Source of the DNA: Salinimicrobium sp963709775
Lineage (GTDB): Bacteria; Bacteroidota; Bacteroidia; Flavobacteriales; Flavobacteriaceae
Reading direction: 5' to 3'
Length of the DNA stretch: 64,000 nt
NCBI GenBank assembly: GCA_963709775.1
Contig: CAVPXS010000013.1
Span: forward strand, 62,001 to 126,000
Position 1 is the first letter of the stretch, and each line of letters starts with the position of its first letter. The translations under genes and the position numbers were made by a program. Below the pieces are notes generated by a model. It ran no database searches. It was not told where the DNA came from and was given only the letters and a program-made list of their open reading frames with translations. Below, in pieces: positions 8,871 through 17,967 of the stretch.

Positions 8871-9809
8871 TTATGTTGAATAACTGTTCAAAGTTTCTTT
8901 GACAGGTCTGAAGTGGATTCCTAAATCCAACTTCGCGAGATCGTTTTTGTAGACCATTTCTGCTTTTTCCCGGGGCTCCCGGTGATTCAGCATTTCATGG
9001 ATATCCCATATTTTGTAGGTTTCACTTGTTAAGAGGTAATCTTTACCATGAAGACCTTTTCTTGTGGCCACTCTGTAAATTGCGTCGGCAACATCTTCAA
9101 CATCCACCAGGGCAAAGGGAACATTAATGTCATAGAGGGATTGAATAAAATCATCTGGTGCTATTTTGTTCTTTATAAGCATTTGTAAACCGGTTGATAC
9201 AGAATCTTCCCTTTTTGATAATGATTTTCCTATCACCATGACCGGTGAGACCGAGCAGATCTCAAAAGGAAGTTCGGGATTCCTTTCGATAAATTGCTCC
9301 ACTACCTTATTAGCAATAAATTTGGCCTGGGCATAGGGGTGACTTTCTTTACTGGTGAATCTTACATCTTTTTCATCAAAGGGATCTGTAAAACTTTTAC
9401 CGGTTGCAGGGAGTGGAAAATTAGTATTCCAGGCTCCAACCGAAGCAACAAAAATCACTTTCTCAATTTTGGGAGCCTTGCTAACAGCTTCAAGAAAATT
9501 GAGGGTGCCATTTATTGTGGGCTCAAAAAGTTCCGATTGAGGATCTTTTACATTCAGTTGGAATGGAGTACCGCTATGGATCACGATTTCACAATCTTCA
9601 ATAAAATCCGTTACAGGATCTGGGTCCTCCAGTTTAAATGCCTTGATCTTGAGATTGTCTGACCTTTTTAATTTGAATAGGTGTTCATATTTTTCACTCT
9701 TACTCATATCGGTTACTGAGGCTTTAACTTTATAGCCTTCTTTCAAAAACTTCCTGGTGATATAGCTTCCAATAAAACCTGAACCACCTATAATTCCTAC
9801 GGTTTTCAT
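8871..9809 (-). CDS. NAD(P)-dependent epimerase/dehydratase (extended SDR)
   Basis: Taking the ATG at 9809 gives a 312-residue protein that begins directly with the Rossmann motif MKTVGIIGGSGFIGSYI (GxxGxxG). It carries a YxxxK catalytic pair in HPYAQAKFIANKV, with VASVGAWN supplying the Ser strand. This is the dihydroflavonol-reductase-like/NAD-epimerase group, which reduces or epimerises a hydroxy or keto group; the substrate is unknown. An upstream TTG (9845) would add 12 residues overlapping the preceding gene and is less likely. The start is 4 bp after the preceding stop, indicating cotranscription. Confidence 0.82.
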   Translation of the reverse strand: MKTVGIIGGSGFIGSYITRKFLKEGYKVKASVTDMSKSEKYEHLFKLKRSDNLKIKAFKLEDPDPVTDFIEDCEIVIHSGTPFQLNVKDPQSELFEPTINGTLNFLEAVSKAPKIEKVIFVASVGAWNTNFPLPATGKSFTDPFDEKDVRFTSKESHPYAQAKFIANKVVEQFIERNPELPFEICSVSPVMVIGKSLSKREDSVSTGLQMLIKNKIAPDDFIQSLYDINVPFALVDVEDVADAIYRVATRKGLHGKDYLLTSETYKIWDIHEMLNHREPREKAEMVYKNDLAKLDLGIHFRPVKETLNSYST

Positions 9810-9813
9810 AATT

Positions 9814-10245
9814 TTAATTTTGTGATCCTTCAGTAAAGCCGACAATTTCCCCGGCGTTTAGAGACCAGTGATGCATAAATCTTGTTGAGATAAATTCACA
9901 ATCCAGGGGGCGGCGGCCTTTTACTACTCCCGTAACAAATACCTCATTCTCTTCAGTTTTAAAAATTAGATCATCAAATTGAAGGCTTCCCCATTCATTT
10001 TTCATAATTGAGTTAAGGGTGATGTTATATCGGTTATTTATTCCGGGCTGGTTTTCCAATAAGTTCCAGTTTACGCCGGGTGAAATAGCTACGATATCTT
10101 GCGAAGTAATATTTTTGTCCTGTAACATTTCATATACCTGTTTTACCGCAGTATGGTCTTCAATGCCCTGCCCCTGTAAATTAAAGGAAGTTGAAATTCC
10201 AATTATTAAAAGGAGCCAATACAAATATGGGTTTTTCATGATCAT
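9814..10245 (-). CDS. Small secreted protein, possibly NTF2/SnoaL-like
   Basis: A 143-residue protein with a signal peptide (MKNPYLYWLLLIIGISTSFNLQG; starts at ATG 10245 or 10239). The mature part (AVKQVYEMLQDKNI... NEVFVTGVVKGRRPLDCEFISTRFMHHWSLNAGEIVGFTEG) has the ending pattern of SnoaL/NTF2-like domains, where a strand with HxW is followed by a GxI strand. The assignment is by resemblance only. It directly precedes the epimerase gene, so it may belong to the same operon. Confidence 0.6.
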   Translation of the reverse strand: MIMKNPYLYWLLLIIGISTSFNLQGQGIEDHTAVKQVYEMLQDKNITSQDIVAISPGVNWNLLENQPGINNRYNITLNSIMKNEWGSLQFDDLIFKTEENEVFVTGVVKGRRPLDCEFISTRFMHHWSLNAGEIVGFTEGSQN

Positions 10246-10330
10246 AATTTTTAATTAGTTCTTTTCAATAAATTCCTCGAGATCCTGTAATGAAGCGATC
10301 TAGAGTTATTTCCGGGTCTGTTTTAATTGA

Positions 10331-11101
10331 TCATTTCTTAGATACATATGCCAGGTCGGGACGCATGCGGCCTGTTTTCGATTCATATTTATGAACGTAT
10401 TTCAACATTTCATCAAATAATTTTTCACCTTCCTCACCTAAAAGAATATCTGTTTCTTCAGATGTTTTTGCATAAGATTGGGCATCCTTTGCTGAAATTA
10501 CCACGAGGTAGTAATCCCCTGGGTTTCCAAAGCCATTGCGATAAACCCTGAAATGTTGTTTGGCATCTTTTTTCTCATAAAGGGATTTGATCTCTTTCAT
10601 CTTGGTTCTAAGATTCGCAGCATTTTCGGGGGTGACATGGAAAAAATGCCATTTTCGATAGTCTTCTCCAAGGGTATTTGTGGTGAGGCCTCCTGGCATA
10701 TAAGACATGTCACTTATTAGATGAACAACATAATCCCGGTGCGTATCATAACATTTATTAAAGCGGCTGAAAATCTTTGTAAACTCTTCTTCTCCCATTT
10801 TTTCAGCTAAGGGCGCCATGGTGTTTTTATCAAAATCGGCCATGTTATTAATAGGGGAGATACTTAAATAGGTTCCATCGTCAATACTGGCAGTAGACCA
10901 ATCTGAATCTTTAAGATCGTGTTTCTTGCATTGAGCAATAAAATCTTTGGTAACTGCTTCATACTCTTTAATCATTGAAGGTTTTACCTGGTCTTCGTGT
11001 ATCCAAAAAGCTTGATTTACATTAGAATTCTGGGCGAAAAGATCACTAGTTTGCAAAACTATTATTGCAAAGAACAAAGTGATAAGGTTTACATTTTTCA
11101 T
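10331..11101 (-). CDS. Secreted protein of unknown function
   Basis: A 256-residue protein with a signal peptide (MKNVNLITLFFAIIVLQTSDLFAQ). The mature sequence suggests a duplicated ferredoxin-like (dimeric alpha-beta barrel) fold: FWIHEDQVKPSMIKEYEAVTKDFIAQCKKHD and later WHFFHVTPENAANLRTKMKEIKSLYEKKDAKQHFRVYRNGFG. No catalytic residues are evident. Its position between a LytTR regulator and the NTF2-like genes suggests a shared regulon (inference). Confidence 0.6.
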   Translation of the reverse strand: MKNVNLITLFFAIIVLQTSDLFAQNSNVNQAFWIHEDQVKPSMIKEYEAVTKDFIAQCKKHDLKDSDWSTASIDDGTYLSISPINNMADFDKNTMAPLAEKMGEEEFTKIFSRFNKCYDTHRDYVVHLISDMSYMPGGLTTNTLGEDYRKWHFFHVTPENAANLRTKMKEIKSLYEKKDAKQHFRVYRNGFGNPGDYYLVVISAKDAQSYAKTSEETDILLGEEGEKLFDEMLKYVHKYESKTGRMRPDLAYVSKK

Positions 11102-11220
11102 AATTTCCTGATTTAGAATTTAATTTCAGGGGCAAATTACTTCTGTAAAAACCTGTATACAAATGAATTAGGATGAATGGAGGTAAATACTGTCCTAAGT
11201 GACAATAAATTTACCGGGAG

Positions 11221-11967
11221 TTAAATGGTCTGTAATCTTTTAAGAAGCTCCTGCCGCATGCCTCTAGCCATGGGAATGGCCTTACGAGAAATAACTACAT
11301 GAGTATTCGCAATTTCGTCTATACGGGATAGATTGACTATGTAAGATCTATGGATCCTTAAAAAATGCTTCTGTGGTAGTTTTTTTTCCATTTCCTTTAA
11401 TGTAGATACCAATAGATAATCTTTTTCGGTTGAAAAGATCCTGCAGTAATTACGTTCTGCTTCAATGTAGCGTATAGCCTTAATATCTACCTTGACCATA
11501 GTTTCCTGATGTCTTACAAAAAGACAGTCTTTTAGAACTGTAGTAGAATTTTCGTTTGGTTGCTCACTGGACGAAGTGGAGATATTACATTTTAGTTGGT
11601 TAACAGTAAGTTCAATACTGCGTTGAAGGTCCAGCTTTTTAAAAGGTTTTGGAATAAAAGCATAGGGGTGGGTCACTTTTGCCCGGTTAAAATTGGCTTC
11701 ATCGGCATTTGCCGTAAGATAAATTATGGCAAGGTTACTTTGAAATTCCTGCATCTTTAAAGCGGTATTGATCCCGTCCCATTCCCCTTTTAGCTGAATA
11801 TCGATCAACACTATATCCGGAAGATTTTGTTTTATATATGACAATGCGTCTTCCCCCCTGGAAACAATTCCGGAAACTTCATATCCCATTTCTGAAAGTT
11901 GCAGAGAGATGTTGGCTGCAATGATCATTTCATCTTCAACTATCAATATTTTAATGGGTTGAATCAT
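11221..11967 (-). CDS. LytTR-family response regulator
   Basis: A 248-residue response regulator. Residues 1-125 form a receiver domain with the acidic pair ED11-12, phospho-acceptor Asp56 (IVLIDIQLK), Thr (IYLTANA) and Lys (FIPKPFKK). Residues about 148-248 are a LytTR DNA-binding domain (VKVDIKAIRYIEAERNYCRIFS... LRIHRSYIVNLSRIDEI). It is probably a transcription factor for neighbouring or distant genes. A likely partner is the HisKA_2 kinase at 5191-7152, since such pairs are common in this phylum, but the two are not adjacent here. Confidence 0.9.
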   Translation of the reverse strand: MIQPIKILIVEDEMIIAANISLQLSEMGYEVSGIVSRGEDALSYIKQNLPDIVLIDIQLKGEWDGINTALKMQEFQSNLAIIYLTANADEANFNRAKVTHPYAFIPKPFKKLDLQRSIELTVNQLKCNISTSSSEQPNENSTTVLKDCLFVRHQETMVKVDIKAIRYIEAERNYCRIFSTEKDYLLVSTLKEMEKKLPQKHFLRIHRSYIVNLSRIDEIANTHVVISRKAIPMARGMRQELLKRLQTI

Positions 11968-12402
11968 CGGCCATTTAAATTAAATATTTATGAGGTTATG
12001 GATTTTTCACAATTTGGTTTTTGTTCTAATGAAGACTTTTCTTTTTAATGGAAAATTCAGCAAGTAATTGATTTCAAATGAACTCCTGCCTCAAAATTGG
12101 GGAAGAAATAAGTGGGGGAGTGGGATCTTATCGTTTTCAATCATTAAGAGAAAACGGAAGATGCTAATTTAAAGAATAATTATCTCAAATCCGATTTTTA
12201 TACAGTAGATGATATTTTGGAGTTTGAAAAAAATGACACCTTTTTCACTAAAGTCAAATAAAGGTAATGAATTCAACTCCTGACCTCGGTCATAAATATT
12301 CTTCACAATTCCCCTCAATTTTGCATGCTGAGAATAATTACGGTTACCTGTTCAAAATGAAAAAGATGAACAGAACCTAAACCTGAATTTTAGAAGTCAA
12401 TT
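11968..12402. other. Intergenic gap between divergent genes
   Basis: About 435 bp separate the LytTR regulator from the CoA-disulfide reductase gene, which are divergently transcribed. I find no convincing ORF or RNA. It contains a half-copy of the AAAAATGACA motif near 12231 and should hold both promoters. Confidence 0.4.
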
Positions 12403-14091
12403 ATGGAGAAACAGAAGATAGTTATAGTTGGGGGAGTCGCGGGTGGCGCAACGGCTGCCGCGAGATTAAGACGGCTAAACGAAAACAGTCATATAGTCCT
12501 GCTTGAAAGGGGGGAACATATCTCTTTTGCTAATTGCGGACTGCCTTATTACATAGGAGGTTCTATAGAAAAACGGGAGAAACTACTGGTGCAAACGGTA
12601 GAAGGAATGTCCAGAAGGTTCAGGCTTGATATTCGCAATTTGAGCGAAGTGCTCTCGATAGATCGAGTTGCAAAGACAGTTAGAATACGGGATCTTAGAA
12701 CGGGAAAGGAGTACGAGGAAGCCTATGACGTGCTGCTGCTTTCCCCGGGAGCCAAACCTTTTCTTCCACCCATAAAAGGAATTACTGAAGCTAAGAATCT
12801 TTTTAGCCTCAGGAATATCCCCGATACCGATAAACTTAAGGCTTACGTGGATGAGAACCAGCCAAAAAGTGCAGTGATCGTTGGTGGTGGATTCATTGGT
12901 CTGGAAATGGCAGAAAACCTGCATGATCTTGGAATAACAGTACGCCTGGTTGAAGTTTCGGAACAGGTCATGGAAGCCCTGGATTTTGAAATGGCTGCAA
13001 TTCTTCAGGATCATCTTCGCAAAAAAGGAGTGGAACTTTTTCTGAAAAATGGTCTTGAAAGAATTGAAGCTGAAGGTCAAAAAGTCGTTCTGCAAAATGG
13101 AGAGGAACTGTATACAGATATGATCATCATGGCAGCAGGAGTGCAGCCCGAAAGTAAACTGGCTGTAGAAGCAGGTCTTGAGCTGGGTAACCGAAAAAGC
13201 ATCAGGGTCAATGAATACCTGCAGACTTCAGATCCTTTTATTTATGCAGTAGGTGACGCTATTGAGGTGAAAGATTATATTAGTGGACAGTCCTGTTTTG
13301 TACCGCTTGCCTGGCCTGCCAACAGGCAGGGCCGTATAGTGGCCGATACGATCTCAGGAAAACCCACCGCATATAAGGGAACCTTAGGGACTGCAATTGC
13401 GAAGGTCTTTGACCTCACTGCTGCTACCACCGGCAACAATGAGAAAGTATTAAAACGACAGGGAGTCGCTTATGAAGTGGCGCACATCCATCCAAATTCT
13501 CATGCCGGTTACTATCCCGGAGCGGCACCCCTTGCTTTAAAACTCATTTTCTCTCCCGAAGATGGAAAGATCCTGGGAGCCCAGGCCGTTGGTGTTAAGG
13601 GAGCAGATAAACGTATTGACGTATTGGCTACTGCCATAAAGGGAGACCTCACGATCTACGACCTGCCTGAACTGGAATTAGCCTACGCGCCGCCATTCTC
13701 CTCTGCTAAAGATCCCGTGAACATGTTGGGGTATGTTGCCCAGAATATGCAGGATGGCAGCCTGGAAACCTTTCAGTGGTATGAAGTGGAAAAATTACAG
13801 GAGTCTGGAGCTTTTATACTTGATGTTAGAGAAAATAAAGAGTGGGAGGCAGGCCACATTGAGGGGGCGGTGCATTTTCCACTTGATGAACTTCGGGATC
13901 GTCTGCAGGAATTTCCAACCTCAGAAACTATTTATTTATACTGTCATGCCGGACTGCGGGGATATTTAGCTACCCGAATTCTTCAGGAAAATGGTTTTAC
14001 CGTTAAGAACCTTGATGGCGGAAATAAGACCTACCAGGTCGCTGTAACTGAACAGAAGTTATTGAAAAATGTGGTGCCAGTGGTTTTTTAA
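12403..14091 (+). CDS. CoA-disulfide reductase with C-terminal rhodanese domain
   Basis: A 562-residue flavoprotein. The N-terminal part has the FAD motif VIVGGVAGGATAAARL and the single redox-active Cys45 (SFANCGLPYY) typical of CoA-disulfide/persulfide reductases; a second dinucleotide motif (VIVGGGFIGLEMAENL) binds NAD(P)H around residue 160. Residues about 465-555 form a rhodanese domain with active-site loop CHAGLRG (Cys514). These fusions reduce CoA disulfide, CoA persulfide or polysulfide and handle sulfane sulfur in the cytoplasm. It stands alone, with no sulfur genes beside it. Confidence 0.9.
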   Translation: MEKQKIVIVGGVAGGATAAARLRRLNENSHIVLLERGEHISFANCGLPYYIGGSIEKREKLLVQTVEGMSRRFRLDIRNLSEVLSIDRVAKTVRIRDLRTGKEYEEAYDVLLLSPGAKPFLPPIKGITEAKNLFSLRNIPDTDKLKAYVDENQPKSAVIVGGGFIGLEMAENLHDLGITVRLVEVSEQVMEALDFEMAAILQDHLRKKGVELFLKNGLERIEAEGQKVVLQNGEELYTDMIIMAAGVQPESKLAVEAGLELGNRKSIRVNEYLQTSDPFIYAVGDAIEVKDYISGQSCFVPLAWPANRQGRIVADTISGKPTAYKGTLGTAIAKVFDLTAATTGNNEKVLKRQGVAYEVAHIHPNSHAGYYPGAAPLALKLIFSPEDGKILGAQAVGVKGADKRIDVLATAIKGDLTIYDLPELELAYAPPFSSAKDPVNMLGYVAQNMQDGSLETFQWYEVEKLQESGAFILDVRENKEWEAGHIEGAVHFPLDELRDRLQEFPTSETIYLYCHAGLRGYLATRILQENGFTVKNLDGGNKTYQVAVTEQKLLKNVVPVVF

Positions 14092-14147
14092 AACCGGGAA
14101 AGAGGGAGAGAGTTTGAAATAGTACCCACACATCAGTCGGTACAAAT

Positions 14148-14187
14148 AAAAAATCCGCAACCACTTTTTATCAAGTGTGTTGCGGAT
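14148..14187 (-). terminator. Hairpin terminator downstream of the H1-like gene
   Basis: Read on the minus strand, an imperfect stem (AATCCGCAACACACTT with AAGTGGTTGCGGATT) is followed by a T-run. It lies 37 bp past the stop of the small H1-like gene. Its sequence is nearly identical to the hairpin after tRNA-Arg at 14664-14705. Confidence 0.75.
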
Positions 14188-14223
14188 TATCTTTGAGACG
14201 CAGTCCAATTAAGGAGAAGGTTC

Positions 14224-14400
14224 TTACTTCTTGGATTCTGCGATAGAGACTTTTCTAAACTCTTTTAATAGCTTTTCCAATTCCAAAGAAGATTTTCTTG
14301 CTCTGGTTCCGGCGCTTTTATTTCCATTTTCTAATTGTGTATTGGCATCAGTTTGAAAGGATTCAAAAGTGCTTTGGATGTTTTCAATAAGATCTTTCAT
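14224..14400 (-). CDS. Histone H1-like (Hc1-type) small basic protein
   Basis: A 58-residue ORF (ATG at 14400, TAA at 14224). The protein starts MKDLIENIQSTFESFQTDAN and continues with GNKSAGTRARKSSLELEKLLKEFRKVSIAESKK. It is helical, with a lysine/arginine-rich second half, and matches the small H1/Hc1-like proteins widespread in Bacteroidetes (recognised from memory, not searched). Such proteins are thought to bind the nucleoid. It is followed by a well-formed terminator and appears to be monocistronic. Confidence 0.8.
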   Translation of the reverse strand: MKDLIENIQSTFESFQTDANTQLENGNKSAGTRARKSSLELEKLLKEFRKVSIAESKK

Positions 14401-14663
14401 GATAATATTTTTATTTAGTGAAGTGCTAAAATAAAAGAATATTCTTGGGCTGCCACATTTTTATCCATTTAATGGTTTGGAGAAAAATGGGGGGGACAAG
14501 GCTCTCCCTAATAATCGAAGTCTGTCATAAAAGACTTATTGAGCATTTTGCATAATAATGATGAAAAAAACTGCTCGATTATAACAGGAGGAATTACAAG
14601 GGTGCAAAAATTTACTTTGCCAGGATTTACGAGAATGAGGTTGCAATGGGCGGTACAAAAGCA

Positions 14664-14705
14664 TAAAAAAATCCGCAACCACTTTATTATAAGTGTGTTG
14701 CGGAT
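14664..14705 (-). terminator. Hairpin terminator of tRNA-Arg
   Basis: On the minus strand, an imperfect stem (ATCCGCAACACACTT with AAGTGGTTGCGGAT) closes an ATAATA-like loop and runs into seven T residues, starting 8 bases after the tRNA 3' end. It is a near copy of the hairpin at 14148-14187. Confidence 0.8.
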
Positions 14706-14713
14706 TAACTTTG

Positions 14714-14787
14714 TGACCTCGACAGGATTCAAACCTGTAACCTTCTGAGCCGTAATCAGATGCGCTATTCAGTTGCGCCACGAGGCC
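14714..14787 (-). tRNA. tRNA-Arg (anticodon ACG)
   Basis: Seventy-four bases on the minus strand fold as a tRNA. The acceptor stem pairs GGCCTCG with CGAGGTC (one G-U pair) and A is the discriminator. The D arm is GGCGCAACTGAATAGCGC. The anticodon stem is TCTGA/TCAGA around the loop TTACGGC, giving anticodon ACG (reads CGN arginine codons after A34 deamination). The T arm is ACAGG-TTTGAAT-CCTGT. No CCA is encoded. Confidence 0.95.
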
Positions 14788-15021
14788 TTTTTGCGGGTGC
14801 AAATATAGGCCATTTTATAAAAAACGAAAACATTTTTGACTTAAATAAATTTTTTTTCCTCTTTGCCCCGTTTATCCCTTTACCGGTGTGAAATTTTTAT
14901 CCTCTTTTTCGTGGGTAAAAACTCGTTTATCCTGCAATTTTTCCTCTGAGAATTAAAAAAATGGATGTTACTTGCTGCTTCCTCACCTTGCATAGAACCC
15001 TGCAAGTACTATATTTGCTTT

Positions 15022-16416
15022 ATGGCTGAACTAGATGAGTTTGTAGCTGAATTCGCCTCCTTCGTTTGGGGCCTTCCGCTTTTAATTTTACTTACTGGAG
15101 GTGGATTATATCTCCTTATACTTTCCAGATTTCTTCCTTTTCGATATCTACGGCATTCTATAGAAGTGCTGCGGGGAAAATATGATGACCCCAATGATCC
15201 CGGGGAAATCAATCACTTTAAAGCGCTTTCTACTGCTTTGTCGTCTACCATAGGAATGGGAAACATTGCCGGTGTTGCAGTGGCGATTGCGATTGGAGGT
15301 CCCGGTGCGATGTTCTGGTTGTGGATAAGTGCCATTATTGGGATGGCAACAAAATTTTTCACCAATACCCTGGCGGTCATGTACCGGGGAAAAGATTCTG
15401 AAGGAAAACTACAGGGTGGCCCCATGTATTTCATTACCGAAGGTCTTGGAAAGAAATGGTGGATCATGGCAGCCTTTTTTAGTGTTGCCGGTCTTGTAGG
15501 AGCCCTGCCGGTGTTTAATGTAAATCAACTCACCCAGGCCATCAATTATATCCTCTTAAGCCCCAATGGGGTGGAGGTGACTTTTACTTCCAATTTGATC
15601 ATTGGGATCATCCTGGCGATAATTACGGCAGTGGTGATCTATGGAGGACTGGCCCGCATAAGTAATACGGTTTCCAAAATGGTACCGGTTATGGTTGCGC
15701 TTTATTTTGTATCTGTGCTCATAATACTTTTTGTGAATTTTGACCAGGTGCCTTATTATTTCGGACTCATTTTTACAGATGCTTTTGCTGCAGAAAATTA
15801 CGCCGGAGAGCCATTTTTGGGAGGTATGTTGGGCGGACTCATTATTCTGGGTATTCGCCGTGGCGCTTTCTCTAATGAGGCGGGAATAGGGACTGCTCCC
15901 ATGGCACACGGGGCAGCTAAAACTGCCGAGCCTGTTCGGGAGGGTCTTGTGGCTATGTTGGGACCGGCCATTGACACTCTTATCGTTTGTTCCTTAACGG
16001 GAATGGCTATCCTGGTTACCGGGGTGTGGCAAACGCATGATGTGAATGGGGTGAGTTTAACCGCTGCTGCTTTTAATGACTCAATCCCGGTCTATGGAAA
16101 TTACCTGCTTTTGGTGTGCATCGCCATCTTTAGTATTTCCTCTTTGTTCTCCTATTCTTACTACGGAAGCAAATGTCTTTCCTTCCTTATTGGAGCTAAG
16201 AACAAGCATTATTACAACTACTTTTATATCCTGAGTATACTTCTGGGGGCGACAACTTCTTTAAGCTTGATGATCAATCTCATCGACGGATTTTTCGCTT
16301 TAATGGCAATTCCAACCATGACCGCAACCCTTATCATGGCGCCCAGAGTGCTGAAGGAAGCAAAAAGATATTTTTTAAACCTGAAGGCTTCTTCTAAACC
16401 TGTTAACCAAAAGTAA
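15022..16416 (+). CDS. Alanine/glycine:cation symporter (AGCS family)
   Basis: A 464-residue multi-pass inner-membrane protein, about 10-11 helices, of the sodium/alanine symporter family that imports alanine or glycine with Na+. Family segments visible include FKALSTALSSTIGMGNIAGVAVAI, GPGAMFWLWISAIIGMATKFF, GGPMYFITEGLG and RRGAFSNEAGIGTAPMAHGAAKT. I choose the ATG at 15022 (MAELDEF); the longer frame from 14965 adds 19 non-hydrophobic residues. Its end overlaps the convergent oxidoreductase gene by 14 bp. Confidence 0.9.
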   Translation: MAELDEFVAEFASFVWGLPLLILLTGGGLYLLILSRFLPFRYLRHSIEVLRGKYDDPNDPGEINHFKALSTALSSTIGMGNIAGVAVAIAIGGPGAMFWLWISAIIGMATKFFTNTLAVMYRGKDSEGKLQGGPMYFITEGLGKKWWIMAAFFSVAGLVGALPVFNVNQLTQAINYILLSPNGVEVTFTSNLIIGIILAIITAVVIYGGLARISNTVSKMVPVMVALYFVSVLIILFVNFDQVPYYFGLIFTDAFAAENYAGEPFLGGMLGGLIILGIRRGAFSNEAGIGTAPMAHGAAKTAEPVREGLVAMLGPAIDTLIVCSLTGMAILVTGVWQTHDVNGVSLTAAAFNDSIPVYGNYLLLVCIAIFSISSLFSYSYYGSKCLSFLIGAKNKHYYNYFYILSILLGATTSLSLMINLIDGFFALMAIPTMTATLIMAPRVLKEAKRYFLNLKASSKPVNQK

Positions 16417-17449
16417 CCACCCTTCGCTCATCCTGGCTCTGTTGTGCAGCCTCTATGATCCTTATGACATCACGCGCCTGTTCAGGTTTAACGGCTAAGG
16501 CTTCTCCGGCAGTAATTGCATTGTAAAGATTCTGGTAAATTACCGTGTAGTTTCCGCGTTCACTCTCGATCAAATTTTCTTCTTGCAGGGTTTTCAGTTT
16601 TCCCCAGATATTCTTGGGCTCTACACCCCATTCCGCAGTGTCTATTGGCCTTTTTCCCTCTTTAAGCGCTTCTTCCTGTACGTCTGCGCCAAACTTCACG
16701 AAACTCCCTTTGGTGCCAAAAACCTGATATGTAGGACCTTTATCTTTCACCAGCATTCCTGCTTTTAAGGTGACCTTGAGGTTAGGGTAGAAGAGAAGGA
16801 GTTCAAAAGCATCGGGTACTGTCGCACCTTCCCGCTGTGTCCTTATATCGGCAAAAACTTCTTTTGGGGTTCCAAACAGGTTTAGCGCCTGGTCGATGAG
16901 GTGACTCCCAAGGTCGTAGAGAATTCCGCTGCCGGGATTTTCTTTTTCTTCTTTCCAGCCCGGTTTAACTTCATTCCTAAACCGGTCGAAATGCGACTCA
17001 TATTCCACTACCTTTCCTAAAAGGCCATTTTTGACGATCTTTTTTACGGTCTGGAAATCACTGTCCCACCGGCGGTTGTGATTTACACTAAGAACCAATT
17101 TTTTTTGATGAGCCAGCTTTATAAGGTCATTGGCCTCTCTTGAATGTGGTGTAAAGGGTTTTTCAACCATTACATTTTTATTCGCTTCAAGAGCCTGTTT
17201 TGCAAAGGTGTAATGCAGGTGGTTAGGTAAAACCAGGACAACAAGATCAATATCTGGATCTTCAATAATTGCTGAATATTCTTTCACCACTTTTACCTGC
17301 GGAAAATCTTTTTTGGCGGCCTTGATGTTTTTGGGGCTGGAGGTGAGGACTTTAGTTACATTAAATCCTTCAACACTGGATAGAATAGGGGCATTGTAGA
17401 TGCTTCCACCGGAACCATAGCCGGCAAAGGCAGTATTTACCTGCTTCAT
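16403..17449 (-). CDS. Gfo/Idh/MocA-family oxidoreductase
   Basis: A 348-residue NAD(P)-dependent dehydrogenase. The Rossmann start VNTAFAGYGSGGSIYNAP and the conserved EKPFT motif (Lys in the family's EKP) at about residue 94 are present, followed by the C-terminal alpha/beta domain with the NPGSGILYDLGSHLIDQAL segment that carries the catalytic His. Members oxidise or reduce sugars and inositols; the substrate is not predictable. ATG at 17449 is preferred over a TTG 12 bp upstream. Confidence 0.88.
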   Translation of the reverse strand: MKQVNTAFAGYGSGGSIYNAPILSSVEGFNVTKVLTSSPKNIKAAKKDFPQVKVVKEYSAIIEDPDIDLVVLVLPNHLHYTFAKQALEANKNVMVEKPFTPHSREANDLIKLAHQKKLVLSVNHNRRWDSDFQTVKKIVKNGLLGKVVEYESHFDRFRNEVKPGWKEEKENPGSGILYDLGSHLIDQALNLFGTPKEVFADIRTQREGATVPDAFELLLFYPNLKVTLKAGMLVKDKGPTYQVFGTKGSFVKFGADVQEEALKEGKRPIDTAEWGVEPKNIWGKLKTLQEENLIESERGNYTVIYQNLYNAITAGEALAVKPEQARDVIRIIEAAQQSQDERRVVTFG

Positions 17450-17511
17450 TTTTATTTTCAAGGTAGAAATTTCCGCAGAATTTCACCCCTTAAAAATGGC
17501 ATTTTTGGAAC

Positions 17512-17967
17512 CTATCTTTCAGTTTCCTTTGTTTCTTCAACTCCTCTTAAAAAGAACTGTCGCACGGGCTCCAGCTTTTTAATTTTCAAAATGCATTCTG
17601 AGCTTAGGGGTTTTCGGCAAAACTGAATGACCTGGTCATACGTTTGTGCTTTGAGATAATCCTGTTGATTTATGGAAGAGGTCACTACGACAACATACAC
17701 CTGGGCCTGCGGCGGATTCTTCTTTAATTTATTCAGGAATTTCCAGCCGTCAAGAACGGGCATATTGAGATCGAGCAAAATGAGAAAATGCTTGTCGGGC
17801 CTGTCATTTTTCTGAAGATAATCCAGGGCCTCCTTTCCGTTATAACACAACACCGGAAGATGTTCAATACGAGAGGACTTCAGGCTGTTCTTGTGCAAAA
17901 GGGTAACCACCTTGTCATCATCTACTACCAGTACTTCTAACCGACCTGCATTACCTGACTTCAACAT
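17512..17967 (-). CDS. Single-domain response regulator
   Basis: A 151-residue stand-alone receiver: acidic patch VVDDDK (15-19), phospho-acceptor Asp66 in LILLDLNMPVLDGW, VVVTSS (Thr/Ser) and CRKPLS (Lys). There is no output domain, resembling Rcp1-type regulators that pair with phytochrome-like or PAS kinases. Its start lies 17 bp inside the end of the upstream PAS sensor gene, so the two are translationally coupled and probably act together. Confidence 0.88.
   Translation of the reverse strand: MLKSGNAGRLEVLVVDDDKVVTLLHKNSLKSSRIEHLPVLCYNGKEALDYLQKNDRPDKHFLILLDLNMPVLDGWKFLNKLKKNPPQAQVYVVVVTSSINQQDYLKAQTYDQVIQFCRKPLSSECILKIKKLEPVRQFFLRGVEETKETER

Noticed and set aside
14664..14787. Phage attachment site at tRNA-Arg
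   Set aside because: Only a few tRNA bases are shared with the duplicated block, and there is no integrase gene in the window.
14508..14802. Several ORFs of 69-88 residues over the tRNA-Arg region
   Set aside because: They read through the tRNA and its terminator; the tRNA and hairpin explain the sequence.
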